Shown here one piece after another: positions 48,001 through 64,000 of a stretch of 64,000 nt of DNA. A model generated the notes under the pieces. It was not told where the DNA came from. It worked only from the letters and a program-made list of their open reading frames with translations, and ran no database searches. Position 1 is the first letter of the stretch, and every line of letters starts with the position of its first letter. The stretch comes from Allacma fusca (lineage: Eukaryota; Arthropoda; Collembola; Symphypleona; Sminthuridae). Location of the stretch: positions 39,480,250 to 39,544,249 of the forward strand of contig OX359249.1 of assembly GCA_947179485.1 (NCBI GenBank). The letters are read 5' to 3'. The position numbers and the translations under genes were made by a program.

Positions 48001-49198
48001 CATCATTACTTTTCATGTCGTCGTCTCTTATTGTATTCCGCTTTAAGCTATTCAACTTAATAAGAGAGCTCCTTAATTGAATTACATACATCGCATAAAG
48101 CAGTTAGGTGCTTTTATACCTACCATAAGAGCTTAATAAAAACATTTAGACACGAGGGGTTCTGCAAGTAACAAAAACTTGAATCCCTGCGTCTCATCTG
48201 GGGATACTCTGATTTCAAGTAAAAGCATGACAACAAAAACCATACGTAGCTGACGCAAGTTACGAATGAATTCAAACTCGAAATTTCCTCCGAACAACCC
48301 GTCAATGGTAATAGGCCATTTAATTAGCCTTGCATATAAACATGTTAGTGTAAGTATGTATATATTTCTCGTATGTATATGTACTTATACGTATATATGT
48401 ATGTACAGCCTACCGACTCAATAGTAAACCGGAGGGAATACTAAGTTCTAAAGAGAAATTCCTCTGCTTTGACCGAGAGATTTCAAACAAACTACCTTCA
48501 AATAAAAAAAGAAATTGGGCATTTCTAACATGATAAGGCTAATTGAATACGCTGATTATGAAACTGACTAAGAAGACGAAACTAAAGTGGATTTCACAGC
48601 TACCATTGAGTTATGTATTCAACGCATTCTTTTGAATCTACTGGGTAAATAGTAGTTTGCCAGAGGGAAATATCTACTCTAATCTGAGCGATTACATACA
48701 CACATCAAGTGCAGAAAGATACTCGGTCAGGGAATAATATTATCGACGTCAAAATAACCCTCTTTTACATTAAGATTAACGAGCTCCCCTGAGATTGTTA
48801 TTTTATTTCACCAATTTCGTAGAACCGTTAGTGAGGGGGTTAAACGTACTTCAACACATTGAAGCATTTAATGTGTTGAAAATCTTGTATTCATGAAAGT
48901 TAACTTTTGACTAACAGGTTACTTGGAGAATATTGATGCGATGGCAGTAGCTAAAGTTTGTCATGCCCTGGGCTGCGGTCGGACTCAACCTGGAATGTCG
49001 GTTAAGTTTGAGCCGGGAGTGGTTCTTCGAAAAAAACCAGGTGACTTGGTTGCACAAGGGGATATTCTTATGGAACTTCACAATCAAGAGATTTCAAATG
49101 GAGTGCTGGTAAACCTAATTAAGAGTCTGCAAGATGCGTGCCTCATAGTGCAAAATCCTCCAGAACCAAAACCTTTAATCATTGAGACTCTTGTATAA
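18066..49198 (+). CDS. TYMP: Thymidine phosphorylase (complete, 8 coding exons)
   Basis: Cytosolic enzyme that splits thymidine or deoxyuridine with phosphate into base plus deoxyribose-1-phosphate (pyrimidine salvage and catabolism). Exons: 18066-18210, 18841-18921, 19180-19256, 20396-20669, 20914-21032, 22481-22643, 34406-34627, 48918-49198. All junctions are GT-AG with consistent phases (1,1,0,1,0,1,1), giving 453 residues; E. coli DeoA has 440 and the human enzyme 482. The catalytic loop [12 protein letters not shown] (K92, H93, S94), R179 in [10 protein letters not shown], and S194/K198 in ASVISKK match known phosphate- and pyrimidine-binding residues. The N-terminal helical domain ([13 protein letters not shown], then [12 protein letters not shown]), the glycine-rich core and the C-terminal alpha/beta domain ([14 protein letters not shown]) are all present. 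Start: the first ATG, context ACAACATGTC. Oddity: the signature loop reads [17 protein letters not shown] where most family members have SGRGLGHTGGT. Intron 6 holds a transposon. Confidence 0.95.
18211..20395 (+). other. TYMP introns 1-3
   Basis: Introns 18211-18840, 18922-19179 and 19257-20395 separate the first four coding exons. They are AT-rich with ordinary GT-AG ends. I see no further feature in them. Confidence 0.85.
21059..21110. repeat. (CT)n microsatellite in TYMP intron 5
   Basis: About 52 bp of CT repeats with a few CCT interruptions, starting about 25 bp after the exon 5 donor. The rest of intron 5 (21033-22480) is unremarkable AT-rich DNA. Confidence 0.95.
23477..23613 (+). repeat. 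Left terminal inverted repeat of the transposon
   Basis: Begins AAGGAAATTTTCGAAAAAAG and contains eight AAGGCC, AAGCC or AAGGC motifs ending near 23499, 23516, 23530, 23547, 23562, 23578, 23593 and 23609, that is every 14-17 bp. It closes with AAGGCCACAT, matched at the inner edge of the right repeat. Confidence 0.9.
23889..24146 (-). other. Candidate alternative C-terminal exon of the transposase
   Basis: An 86-codon frame including stop. It follows an AAAG acceptor at 24147 and is in phase 0 with a possible donor at 24389 (AAAAAAG then GTTCTA) within the last 18 bp of the main exon. It encodes [19 protein letters not shown] followed by a lysine/arginine-rich tail ([13 protein letters not shown], then [18 protein letters not shown]), which looks like a nuclear-localisation or nucleic-acid-binding segment. 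A minus-strand ATTAAA (23840-23835) lies about 50 bp past its stop. The main exon has its own AATAAA at 24363-24358, so two 3' ends are plausible. The donor is weak; support is phase, open frame and composition. Confidence 0.55.
23889..27726 (-). CDS. pogo-like DD35D transposase with HTH and CENP-B-type DNA-binding domains and a proline-rich tail
   Basis: Minus-strand exons: 27726-27723 (ATG G only), 27513-27258, 27124-26821, 26669-24372 (953 residues, stop TAA). An alternative splices from 24390 to a terminal exon 24146-23889 (1,033 residues). The N-terminus MVRGYQRNS and following helices match the psq/jerky-type HTH of pogo transposases ([15 protein letters not shown]). Exon 3 begins with a CENP-B-type helix ([19 protein letters not shown]). 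The DDE_1 nuclease has D180 in YNVDETGI, D286 in [10 protein letters not shown] and D322 in [15 protein letters not shown], i.e. DD35D. After an acidic linker come nine 15-residue repeats (about residues 478-612) and degenerate versions beyond. It would cut and paste the element by binding the terminal repeats. Intron 2 appears to use a GC donor, because the GC site restores an uninterrupted [10 protein letters not shown] junction. Confidence 0.88.
24358..24363 (-). terminator. Poly(A) signal AATAAA for the shorter transposase transcript
   Basis: TTTATT on the plus strand, 9 bases past the TAA at 24374-24372, in the correct orientation for the minus-strand gene. Confidence 0.6.
25395..25802 (-). 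repeat. 45-bp coding minisatellite in the transposase tail, nine copies
   Basis: Nine tandem 45-bp units encode [15 protein letters not shown] and variants. Successive units alternate FQTST, YQASP, YQTSP, FQTST, YQSSP, YQASP, FQTSK, YQASP, FQTSP, suggesting a 135-bp three-unit higher-order repeat. The array is much GC-richer than its surroundings and creates long spurious open frames in other frames and on the plus strand. Confidence 0.93.
27723..28377. promoter_or_regulatory. Divergent promoter region between the two transposon genes
   Basis: A 650-bp AT-rich interval between the transposase start (minus, 27726) and the small-gene start (plus, 28378). A plus-strand TATATAA lies at 28304-28310. 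On the minus strand a TATAAAT-like sequence lies around 27964-27972. No coding frame is supported inside it. Confidence 0.5.
28304..28310 (+). promoter_or_regulatory. TATA box of the small transposon gene
   Basis: TATATAA followed by AG, 68 bp before the ATG at 28378. This leaves room for a start site near 28335 and a short leader. Confidence 0.5.
28378..28608 (+). CDS. Small second protein of the transposon, unknown function
   Basis: A 76-residue frame starting ATG in the good insect context ATAACAATGC, on the strand opposite to the transposase. A TATA box lies 68 bp upstream and an AATAAA (28812-28817) about 200 bp downstream. The N-terminus is a hydrophobic/basic amphipathic stretch ([17 protein letters not shown]); the rest is acidic and proline-containing ([18 protein letters not shown], then [16 protein letters not shown]) and ends SRIESRMG. 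I recognise no family. Possible roles, all inference: a transposition cofactor, an inhibitor, or a host-interaction factor. The position, start context and flanking signals argue for a real gene, but the short length leaves chance possible. Confidence 0.55.
   Translation: MLLTLLNEYVKKLWGFFKSIFTVNQELLDLPAFGPPADAEENLNLVADPDEVFADAMDNPPWIAGQEVSRIESRMG
28812..28817 (+). terminator. Poly(A) signal AATAAA for the small transposon gene
   Basis: AATAAA lies 204 bp after the stop. A further AATAAA lies near 29073-29078, before the right terminal repeat. Confidence 0.5.
29087..29216 (-). repeat. Right terminal inverted repeat of the transposon
   Basis: The reverse complement begins ATGGAAATTTTCGAAAAAAA and carries the same AAGCC/AAGGCC motif at 15-17 bp steps, with one degenerate unit. 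It ends in AAAATGAAGCCACTATAAA and AAGGCCACAT, mirroring the left arm's inner edge. Confidence 0.9.
35648..35671. repeat. (CAA)8 microsatellite
   Basis: Eight CAA triplets in a row, intronic. Confidence 0.95.
47259..47468 (+). other. Possible orphan exon inside TYMP intron 7
   Basis: A block bounded by TTTCTATGCAG and a consensus donor, AAG then GTAAGG. It is exactly 210 bp, open throughout in a phase-2 to phase-2 frame, and GC-richer than its flanks. The peptide includes [20 protein letters not shown] and [21 protein letters not shown] recognise no family. It does not fit TYMP, whose exon 7-8 junction is phase 1. It could belong to a nested gene or be a chance combination. Confidence 0.28.
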
Positions 49199-50217
49199 AT
49201 CAATATGGAAGAAATTCCACAAAACAAATATATTTGACCTCAACACAGGTACCACTCTAACTTTCAGAGGAAATCAAAGTTTGAAGAAGCCCACAACGAA
49301 CACAATGATTTAAACTGTGGTAAAATCTAACCATCCTTATGTAATGTGTATCTTATGTACGTGTAAGTTTGCTCAATGCTGTAGTAAAATTTAATTCTAC
49401 CAAATTTAACACGCTGAACCCGGGGACAAATGCAACGAATGACGGCAACAGCCAACCACCATCAATTATATAGCTCTAATATAGTACACATATACATCAT
49501 AGCATAGCATTACAGTGAATCCTACAATCATTCTTTCTCTTCCCACAGATGTAGATATTCGTAAAAAGGCAGCAGAGCCTGACTAATCCTCATGCATAAG
49601 ATAAGACCCTACAGCAAATCTGATACTGCGTACATGTTGCAGCATGTCTACATCCAAAAATGATTGTCTACCAGACATGACTGGTTAAATGCACAAATTA
49701 TACTACCAATCAAGTGTTTGATACCCACAACATTTACATTACTTAATGGCGAAATTCTGAATTTGGAGGAAAAAATCCCCCAATCACATTTACATTAATA
49801 TGCCCTAGAGAATCCCGGATGGAAATGCTGTAGTTGTAGTAAATAATCAAGTTAATGAAATTCATCCGCGGAGACCGGAGACCAACGAATCATTTCATTT
49901 CCCATCATGGGAAACTAAAAGAGACTCCAAAAAAAGAAACAGTTCAGCTCTTGAAGCAACCGATTGGTCGGGCCTTGTTGTTTTATACATGCATTATACA
50001 GGCAGGCATACATACAAAAATGAAAATTTATACATCACAAAGGAAGACGGAAACTTTCATGAAAAATTTCACCAAATATTCAACTTTGTCTTGTTCTTTG
50101 CACTCTCTCTCTTCTTACTCAATTTTTCCCTTCAAATAATCTCTCTTTGCGTCTCATCTTCAAAGGATTTACCAGCACAAAGTAGACGGCAGAAATTACA
50201 CTACAGTCGCATTTGAA
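49199..50217. other. Tail-to-tail spacer between TYMP and PRMT3
   Basis: About 1 kb holding both 3' untranslated regions. No perfect AATAAA is obvious for either gene. The open frame at 49855-50139 is not convincing. Confidence 0.6.
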
Positions 50218-57508
<7,291 letters not shown>

Positions 57509-59217
57509 TTTTACACTAGTTTAAATAGAAGCACTGAAACACAATAATTCTTCAACGTGTTGTCACTAATTAATTACTTCTGGAAGTGAGCATTAAAATT
57601 AATATTATTCATTAACTTTATTCGAAAATGTTTCAAATATGATTAATCCACATCCAACGTTCCTCAACTCAAACCATGTGCTTCTTTAAAACTCTTGCTG
57701 TACTATATGCTGTGCTATGGTGCTATGCTATGCATGCTTAACACTTCGCATTTAGTCTGCAATGCCTGCATGATGCGGCTCAGTGTGTTTATTTCACATT
57801 ATTTCGTACTTTCCCACTCCGCTTGCGTACTCCGTCCCAAAATGACCGGTGCAGGCGCTCCGTACAAATTTTTGCAAGTGACAATATACATACTTAAGTA
57901 AGTTCGGAATTCACATTCGATCTGATTTGTTTGACACAGTGTTGTTATGTTACATTTTTAAATTGATTGTGAGATATCGTGAATTATCCCGTCCCTGTCC
58001 ATCCATAACTTGGAGATTTGTGTTGTGTCTCATCATCATATAGGAGCATCTATAATTATTTCATGTGTATATACTTAAGCATCGTTCTCGTTCCCTCTTG
58101 ACTTTTATGAGTTTTGATTGTCCACGGGGAAAGTCAGCCGTTGATCATCAGTTGGAATTTGGGATAGTTGAACGTTAGGGGAAAGGAATAACAGTAAGAG
58201 GGAAGTCATTTTGTGATCATTGACATTTTAGAAGTTCAGAAATTGTTACTGATCCGTGCCAGTCCTTTAATTAATTTGATCTCGGGACAAAATTCTGTTC
58301 GTACATTAAGGTGAGATAGTGTCATGTTTTTTTGTGTTGTAATTATCTAAACGTTGAAGTACTATGTCAGTTGCATGAAATGTGCATGGAATTACTGTTA
58401 ATTATATTTAGCTTGTGTTTTAATAGATTCGAAGTATTTTTTTTTGAGTTGTGTTAAATCTGACGTCAAAGTGTGAGGGGAGCAGATTTAAATGACTTCA
58501 CTGAGTTATTTGTATATGAGTAAATAAGTGTAATACGTTAGTGAGTGTAAGTCATGCATGTGTGTTGTGTTGTGAGTTCGTATTTTTTGTAGTGAGATTG
58601 GAAGGAATGACTCATTCCTGTATGATAGTTGTGTTCTATGTAAATGCATGATGTCAATAGGAGTCATTTAATGTGTATGCTTTCAAGGCTTCTTGCTGCA
58701 GAATGTACAGAGTCTGGGTTGTACTTATTACTTACCTGAGCGTGTATGATTTCTACTCTTTGTATATGAATCCGTCATTGATGGAAGGTGGATTAGTTGT
58801 TGTGGTTGTTTATTAGTCACCAGAGTGGGGTTACGATTCGGTCCTTCAAAATCCGATAAAATAGTGTTGATCCGGAGGACTTGTTGGTCATTAAGCTGGA
58901 ATTGTAGGAAGTTTGTATTTTGAGTGTTATATTAAGGTTGGATTAGTAGTTATGTTTTTTTTTGATTTAATTAAATGTTGTATTCGTGCAGATTTCAGAT
59001 TGTGTAGAGTGTGCGGGAATTTTTATTTGTAAGAAATTACTTGCTGGGAGATTTCTCAGGAGATAGAAAGGTTGTGGTGACAAGTTTATGATTGCAAGTT
59101 TGGAGTCATTAAGTAGTTAAATTGTGGGAATGCTTAACAGTCGATTGGGAAGAGTTTATTTAAATTCATTATTGTTATTTTGGTTGTACCCTTTCAGTAC
59201 CTAACCTTTGATTCACC
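57509..59217. promoter_or_regulatory. Divergent PRMT3/CHMP2A promoter region and CHMP2A 5'UTR intron
   Basis: The two genes start back to back, 1.7 kb apart. Within it a consensus donor (AAG then GTGAGATAG at 58311) pairs with an acceptor (CCCTTTCAG, ending 59197) 20 bp before the CHMP2A ATG. This implies a non-coding first exon ending at 58310 and an intron 58311-59197. No TATA box is clear for either gene. The rest is AT-rich. Confidence 0.55.
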
Positions 59218-60311
59218 ATGGAGTGGTTATTTGGTCGTAAAATGACTCCGGAGGAAATGCTCCGCAAGAATAAAAGAGCCTTGGATAAAGCAGTGAGAGA
59301 CTTAGACAGAGAAAGAATGCGAATGGAGCAACAGGAGAAGAAAATAATTGCAGACATTAAGAAAATGGCCAAGGAAGGTCAAATGGTGAGGTTTCAGTCG
59401 GGAGCTATGTAATATATGCAGTTGGTGTAGAAAATTATTATTCTTTTGAAATTTTGGTAGGATTCCGTTAAAATAATGGCAAAAGACTTAGTCCGAACAA
59501 GGAGGTACGTGAAGAAGTTCATGTTGATGAAAGCTAATATCCAAGCCGTCTCCATGAAAGTTCAAACTCTACGGTCTCAAAATGCGATGGCTGAAGCTAT
59601 GAAAGGAGTAACGAAGGCGATGCAGAATATGAATAGGTATGACGTTGGTAAATTATTAGGATGCTCAATTGCTCTTCAATAAGAATATGTTTAAAATGTC
59701 AAAATTGTCATGAAGAATATGGTGTAACATTTAACTTTAAAGCCAAAAATCAGTATTGAAGTCCAAATTGTGATACCAGTCTTTAACTTTCCAGGCAGCT
59801 TAAGTTACCACAGATTCAGAAGATACTGCAGGAATTTGAGAAACAATCAGAAATCATGGATATGAAGGAAGATATGATGAATGATGCTATGGATGATGCA
59901 CTGGGAGAAGATGACGACGAGGAAGAAAGGTTGGTTTTGTAATATTTTTGTGTGCATTTCGTTTGTGTTTTGTTTTCTTCGTTTAAAGTTAGCAGTATGT
60001 AGTACATTGTCAACATTATTACTGTTTAATCTGGAAAAGTTGGCTTCAGTATTTAATAAGATTTGATTAACGTCACAGCATGGAATGAAAATATTTACTA
60101 AATCCTTAATTCAATGTGTTATATATTGTGCAGTGATGCTGTTGTTTCACAAATACTGGACGAACTGGGACTTCAACTTAAGGACCAACTCGCAGGCCTC
60201 CCTCAGGCCAGTGGAGGATTATCAACAGGATCGAAGCAACCCGCTGCAGCTGTCGCTGCTGATGCGGACGCTGATTTACAAGCACGCCTTGACAATTTAA
60301 GGCGAGAATAG
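59218..60311 (+). CDS. CHMP2A: Charged multivesicular body protein 2a, ESCRT-III (complete, 4 coding exons)
   Basis: A Vps2-type ESCRT-III subunit that co-polymerises on endosomal and other membranes for vesicle budding, cytokinetic abscission and membrane repair, and recruits VPS4. Exons: 59218-59385, 59461-59636, 59795-59929, 60134-60311; phases 0,2,2; 218 residues against 222 in human. The N-terminal WLFGRK membrane anchor is followed by the basic helix 1-2 hairpin (RALDKAVRDLDRERMRMEQQ, then KKIIADIKKMAKEGQM), the LVRTRRYVKKF helix, an acidic MMNDAMDDALGEDDDEEE segment and the C-terminal MIM1 motif DLQARLDNLRRE that binds the VPS4 MIT domain. The start is ATG in strong context (TCACCATGG). 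All domains are intact and introns are short. ATTAAA at 60367-60372 may be its poly(A) signal. Confidence 0.97.
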
Positions 60312-60366
60312 CAAATATTTTATTTTTACTGCGTAACATATTAGAGTAACAATTCGCGTGGATATT

Positions 60367-60372
60367 ATTAAA
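60367..60372 (+). terminator. Probable CHMP2A poly(A) signal ATTAAA
   Basis: The common variant hexamer, 56 bp after the CHMP2A stop, in a 204-bp tail-to-tail interval. Confidence 0.4.
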
Positions 60373-60510
60373 GAAATGTACAATATTTTCATCTAAATCT
60401 AATATCGATGAGGCGATGATGCCGACGTGTAAAAAAATCTTAACTGAACATTATGTAACGAACCGTGATCAAACAATCCATTGTCTTATTAGTTATTATT
60501 TTCCCTCAAG

Positions 60511-60516
60511 TTTATT
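60511..60516 (-). terminator. Poly(A) signal overlapping the stop codon of the NRF-6-like gene
   Basis: On the minus strand the sequence runs TAAATAAA: the TAA stop (60518-60516) shares its last base with AATAAA (60516-60511). The 3'UTR would then be only about 20-30 bases. Confidence 0.5.
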
Positions 60517-63437
60517 TACACACTGGCTTTCACTTCTTTAGAATTGTTATTATTGTTACTGTCATCTTCTTTTCCCAGACCATTAATTATGGAGTCGGTG
60601 GTGTTGTAAAAAATTCCGTACCTCTTTGAAGGTGGTTTCGGTTTAACTTCGGCCGGACGAGGTCCTTGGTTACCTATGATAATAGGATTTATTTTTAAGG
60701 TGTTCAATGATAAATTCCGGAACGCTTCGACTATCGCATTTGTCATTATCACATTTTACAGCTTACTTCAATAAATCGCTTGTGATTTTATAATGGTCAG
60801 TTCTGAAATGATGGCATTTAATTGAATCAAAAGAATAATAATTACCTCCGAAAAGAAGTTTCTCCAGCTGGATGAATGGGGACTCGAAACATATTGTGCA
60901 AACAAATCCTACCACAAGTGACATGATTACATGAGCGAAGAAGAAGTTAGTCTGAAATCAATAACAGTTAAATATAATAATAATTCATTGCGTCCACCAA
61001 AATATTAAGCGAATAGTGTGTAGTTTTTGAAAACCTTCAGCAGTGAAAACTGAAAGCTTACCATGATGTAACTACTGAAGTGCAAGGGTTGTCGTATAGT
61101 AAGATGCAGGACGGTCTGCACGTGCAGAGATACCAAGTAGGTGGTGAACGAAAGTCGACCAAGAGGAATAAATGGTGTCCATGATAAAAAGTTATTTATA
61201 TAGCCTCCGTAACCATTAATGCAAGCAAAAATAATCCACGAAATGCTGATTGCCCAACCGACGCGATGGAACGACGCGTATATGACTTTCCATGCTTGTG
61301 GAATTGGCGTTAGTGGGTCAAACCACGGGGCAATGCCATATAAAACAGCCAAAGCAATACCCGTGGAAATTACCCATCCCAGCATCACTACAGGAGGAGC
61401 TAGTTTTATTTTTTTACCCCTTGTCTTGAATAAAAGGTACCCCAACCACATCCCGACAAAGTAAGTTTGAACTCTAGTCCACGGTTTGATGTAAACGTCT
61501 GCGTAAAAGGATTGGTTGCTGTAAAAAACAAGTTGAAATTATATATCTGTACAGTTGTATTACACAAATGCAGTCAAGCAATAAATGTTAAGCTCACCTT
61601 CGTGATCCAATGATTGTGGGTACCGGCCTGTCTTCAAGTTGAACGTGTAATCCAGGAGCGGCGATGGATAATATTGTGAGTACACCGAGAATAATCTTCC
61701 CAGGAACTTTAAATTTCCACAATGGGTAAACCAGTAATGGTGTGAAAATATAAAACTGCATATCATCCGACAAATACCATGCTTCTGCTTGGCACTATTA
61801 GAGAAATATGTTTAGCATAAGTATTCAAACCATTTTTCAACAACCGACTTTCGATCAAACAATCTGAAGCTACTTACGATTTCTGAACTGTAGACCAAGT
61901 TGTTAATATATAATAAATTTGTCCACCAATGATCTTTGCAATATTGTCCCCACTCGTTCATGAGTCCCCAGTATGGGCCATTACCAAGAAGCGGGAAAAT
62001 TGTTGCCATAATACCCACCAAGATTGCATAAGTTGGTGTCAGTCTAGAATAGGAATAACACAGATGTTCATTAGGCTGTTTATTCAGAGCTCATCAGCAG
62101 ATTCATTGGAAATTAATGTGGAGTAACATGTGAAAGGTTTCATACATCATACTGTATGATTTATAACATACCTTAAATACCGATGAACCACATACATAAT
62201 GTAGTTAATTTGTCCACCGGTTTTTGCGTAAGTTTTCAGCAGATTGTAAGATACTAGCATGCCGCCCATAACAAAGAACGTATCTACGGCTACGGTTGCA
62301 TTAAGCATTGTCAAAACGGTCCAAGTTTTGTGTGCCTGTGTATTATAAATTACAATTTTACATACTGCAAATGTTAAATAAAGCAATTTTGAAAATATCA
62401 CCCCAAATTTTTCTTACCAACTTCACGTCCACCATATTCCACCATGGAACATATATAACCATAAACCAAGTATGGGCTAGGATGACCCACAAAGTACTCA
62501 TAAATCGCAAACCATGGAGGCAACCAAAATTTTCGCCACCCCCTGGGCCAACATTCTGCCATTTCCTAATATTGGTAATCAAAGAAAAAGCAACGAGTAC
62601 CTGAACCCCCGTACCTGCAACAATGAAAGCATGAACATAAAGTAAAAATTTCATTTCTAAACAAATACACTTCTTATGGTCGTAGGAAGCTATAATTTGA
62701 AGTACCAGGTTTGCGTTTGGGTTTATCAGGGTCTGCATTTCGAGCTAAACATCCGTCTATCATTGTACCCACAAAAATGAGCAAGCCGAGGACTCCCAAT
62801 ATACCTCTGTGTGGGAAAGTTTATAAGAAAAAATGGCTATTAGGGAACGGTTCATCCTGAACATTTTCAAGGGATTATTAACACTTGCTCTTACATCATG
62901 GCCCAATCTCCAGTATTGAGATGTGTGTCTTCTTTAACATCACAACTAAGAATTTGACTATATAGGCCAATCTGGGCAAACATGTACGTGGTGAGTTTAT
63001 TCACATCATCTAAGTTGCATGAAGATGGTAGGCATACAGTGGTGGACGGATAGACTAGAGCTCCTTGTTGTATTCCAATTAATTCCTAGAACAGAGGTGA
63101 CTCAATTATTAACTGTTCCAAAAAGATAGATTGCTAGTACAGGACCGATAGAACACAGCAAAATAAATCATAATGGAGACAAAACCTACCCATAATTCTT
63201 CAACGTCGACTGCACCTTTTCTTTCCCTTATCTGCTTGGTAACGGAAGACGATGGCAAAACTACCAAGTTGCAGAATTGTCCGCGGAAGAACTCGTCTAG
63301 ATCCAGATCCTTTGGGTGATTAGGGTAGAGAATTTCCAGATGGTTTACGTTGATGTTATAACATTCGTCAAAATCTCCCATGGAATTGACGTGACCCGTT
63401 AGAAATCCTTCGGGTATTTTACCCCATGAGTCGAGCA
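60516..63437 (-). CDS. NRF-6-like membrane acyltransferase (nose resistant to fluoxetine family), 5' end outside window
   Basis: A multipass membrane protein with an N-terminal NRF domain and an acyltransferase-3 domain. C. elegans NRF-6 acts in lipid/drug transport; the reaction in arthropods is not established. Ten exons in transcript order: 63437-63190, 63085-62895, 62806-62706, 62614-62418, 62335-62172, 62043-61878, 61794-61598, 61518-61062, 60951-60846, 60673-60516; phases agree throughout, about 661 residues. The NRF part has LDSWGKIPEGFLTGHVNSMG, FDECY and paired cysteines (TVCLPSSCN). The acyltransferase part has HGLRFMSTLWVILAHTW, VDTFFVMGGMLVSY, YLSDDMQFYIFTPLL and PLGRLSFTTYLVSLH, with about ten hydrophobic segments. 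The C-terminus is a polar tail with a five-asparagine run from an AAT-type microsatellite. The first exon enters in phase 1 behind a TAG acceptor, so signal peptide and start lie beyond 64000 or in an unseen upstream exon. Confidence 0.9.
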
Positions 63438-64000
63438 CTATTACAATAAAGACCATGTCATATTGAGGAGTTTTTATTTAATTCGCACGCGAATACATAG
63501 AAATTCCATTATGCAAGCATGCTATCCTATCATTAAAGCCAGGTTTGTCTCTGATTTAATTGGAGAACACTATATGAATATATTAATAAAAAAATAAGAA
63601 TATAGATATTAATGAATAATACCATTATATTTTTAAATAATTATTATAGGTATAAATAAAAATTATCTATGTGATTGAAAAATTGCATATGAATACATAA
63701 ATATATTATTAAATATAATATATCAAAAAGTAAGATTTTCGACAAAAACCTACTTTTTGCTAGTTAATTCGAATTTTTCTTCCACGATATCATACTGTCT
63801 GCATGTATATTATTTTATGCGTTTGTGAATGCTCGTACACAAATGAAGCTCATACAAATAAAAATTATTTGTTTTTCTTTAAAACAGTAGCGAACCCGCA
63901 ATTTCATAAATTATCTCTTGATTTATGGCAGTTATTTTTGAAATCCTATAATTATATTTAGGTGTGTGTGCGGCTGTTTTACATAACCCGTATTCTGAAA
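63438..64000 (-). other. Upstream intron of the NRF-6-like gene
   Basis: Very AT-rich DNA (ATATTAATAAA-type runs) right of the first exon seen. No start codon with a signal peptide is recognisable here on the minus strand. Confidence 0.6.

Larger units (their letters stand above)
34628..48917 (+). other. TYMP intron 7 (14.3 kb)
   Basis: Phase-1 intron between the last two TYMP coding exons. It is AT-rich with a (CAA)8 microsatellite at 35648-35671 and an ATGT tetranucleotide run near 46366-46384. One exon-like 210-bp block at 47259-47468 is listed separately. I see no other gene in it. Confidence 0.85.

Overview
This is eukaryotic nuclear DNA, AT-rich, with spliced genes, GT-AG introns from a few hundred bases to more than 14 kb, and many small microsatellites. 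The gene content (a WS/DGAT-family O-acyltransferase, thymidine phosphorylase, PRMT3, the ESCRT-III subunit CHMP2A and an NRF-6-type acyltransferase) fits an arthropod, probably a hexapod. I cannot name the species.

Layout. At 1-10250 (+) are the last three coding exons of a WS/DGAT-type acyltransferase; its 5' part lies left of the window. At 10251-18065 is a gene-poor spacer with diverged duplications. At 18066-49198 (+) is a complete thymidine phosphorylase gene of eight coding exons spread over 31 kb. Its intron 6 holds a 5.74 kb, apparently intact pogo/Tigger-like DNA transposon (23477-29216) in the opposite orientation. At 50218-57508 (-) is a complete PRMT3 gene of seven exons, tail to tail with TYMP. 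At 59218-60311 (+) is a complete CHMP2A gene of four coding exons plus a predicted 5'UTR intron, head to head with PRMT3. At 60516-63437 (-) are ten exons of an NRF-6-like membrane acyltransferase, tail to tail with CHMP2A; its first exon(s) lie right of the window.

The host genes look like ordinary, unrelated metabolic, signalling and trafficking genes. The most unusual locus is the transposon. It has TA target duplications and long imperfect terminal inverted repeats built from a 15-17 bp periodic AAGCC/AAGGCC motif. Its DD35D transposase gene has a four-base first coding exon, a probable GC-AG intron, a long C-terminal tail with nine 15-residue proline-rich repeats, and a possible alternative basic C-terminal exon. 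A second, divergently oriented 76-codon gene has its own TATA box and poly(A) signal.

Two further points of interest: a relic of TYMP exon 4 lies about 12.5 kb upstream, inside an acyltransferase intron, and the TYMP signature loop is altered in both copies. All exon boundaries were worked out by hand from frame, splice consensus and remembered family sequences; no alignment or search was run.
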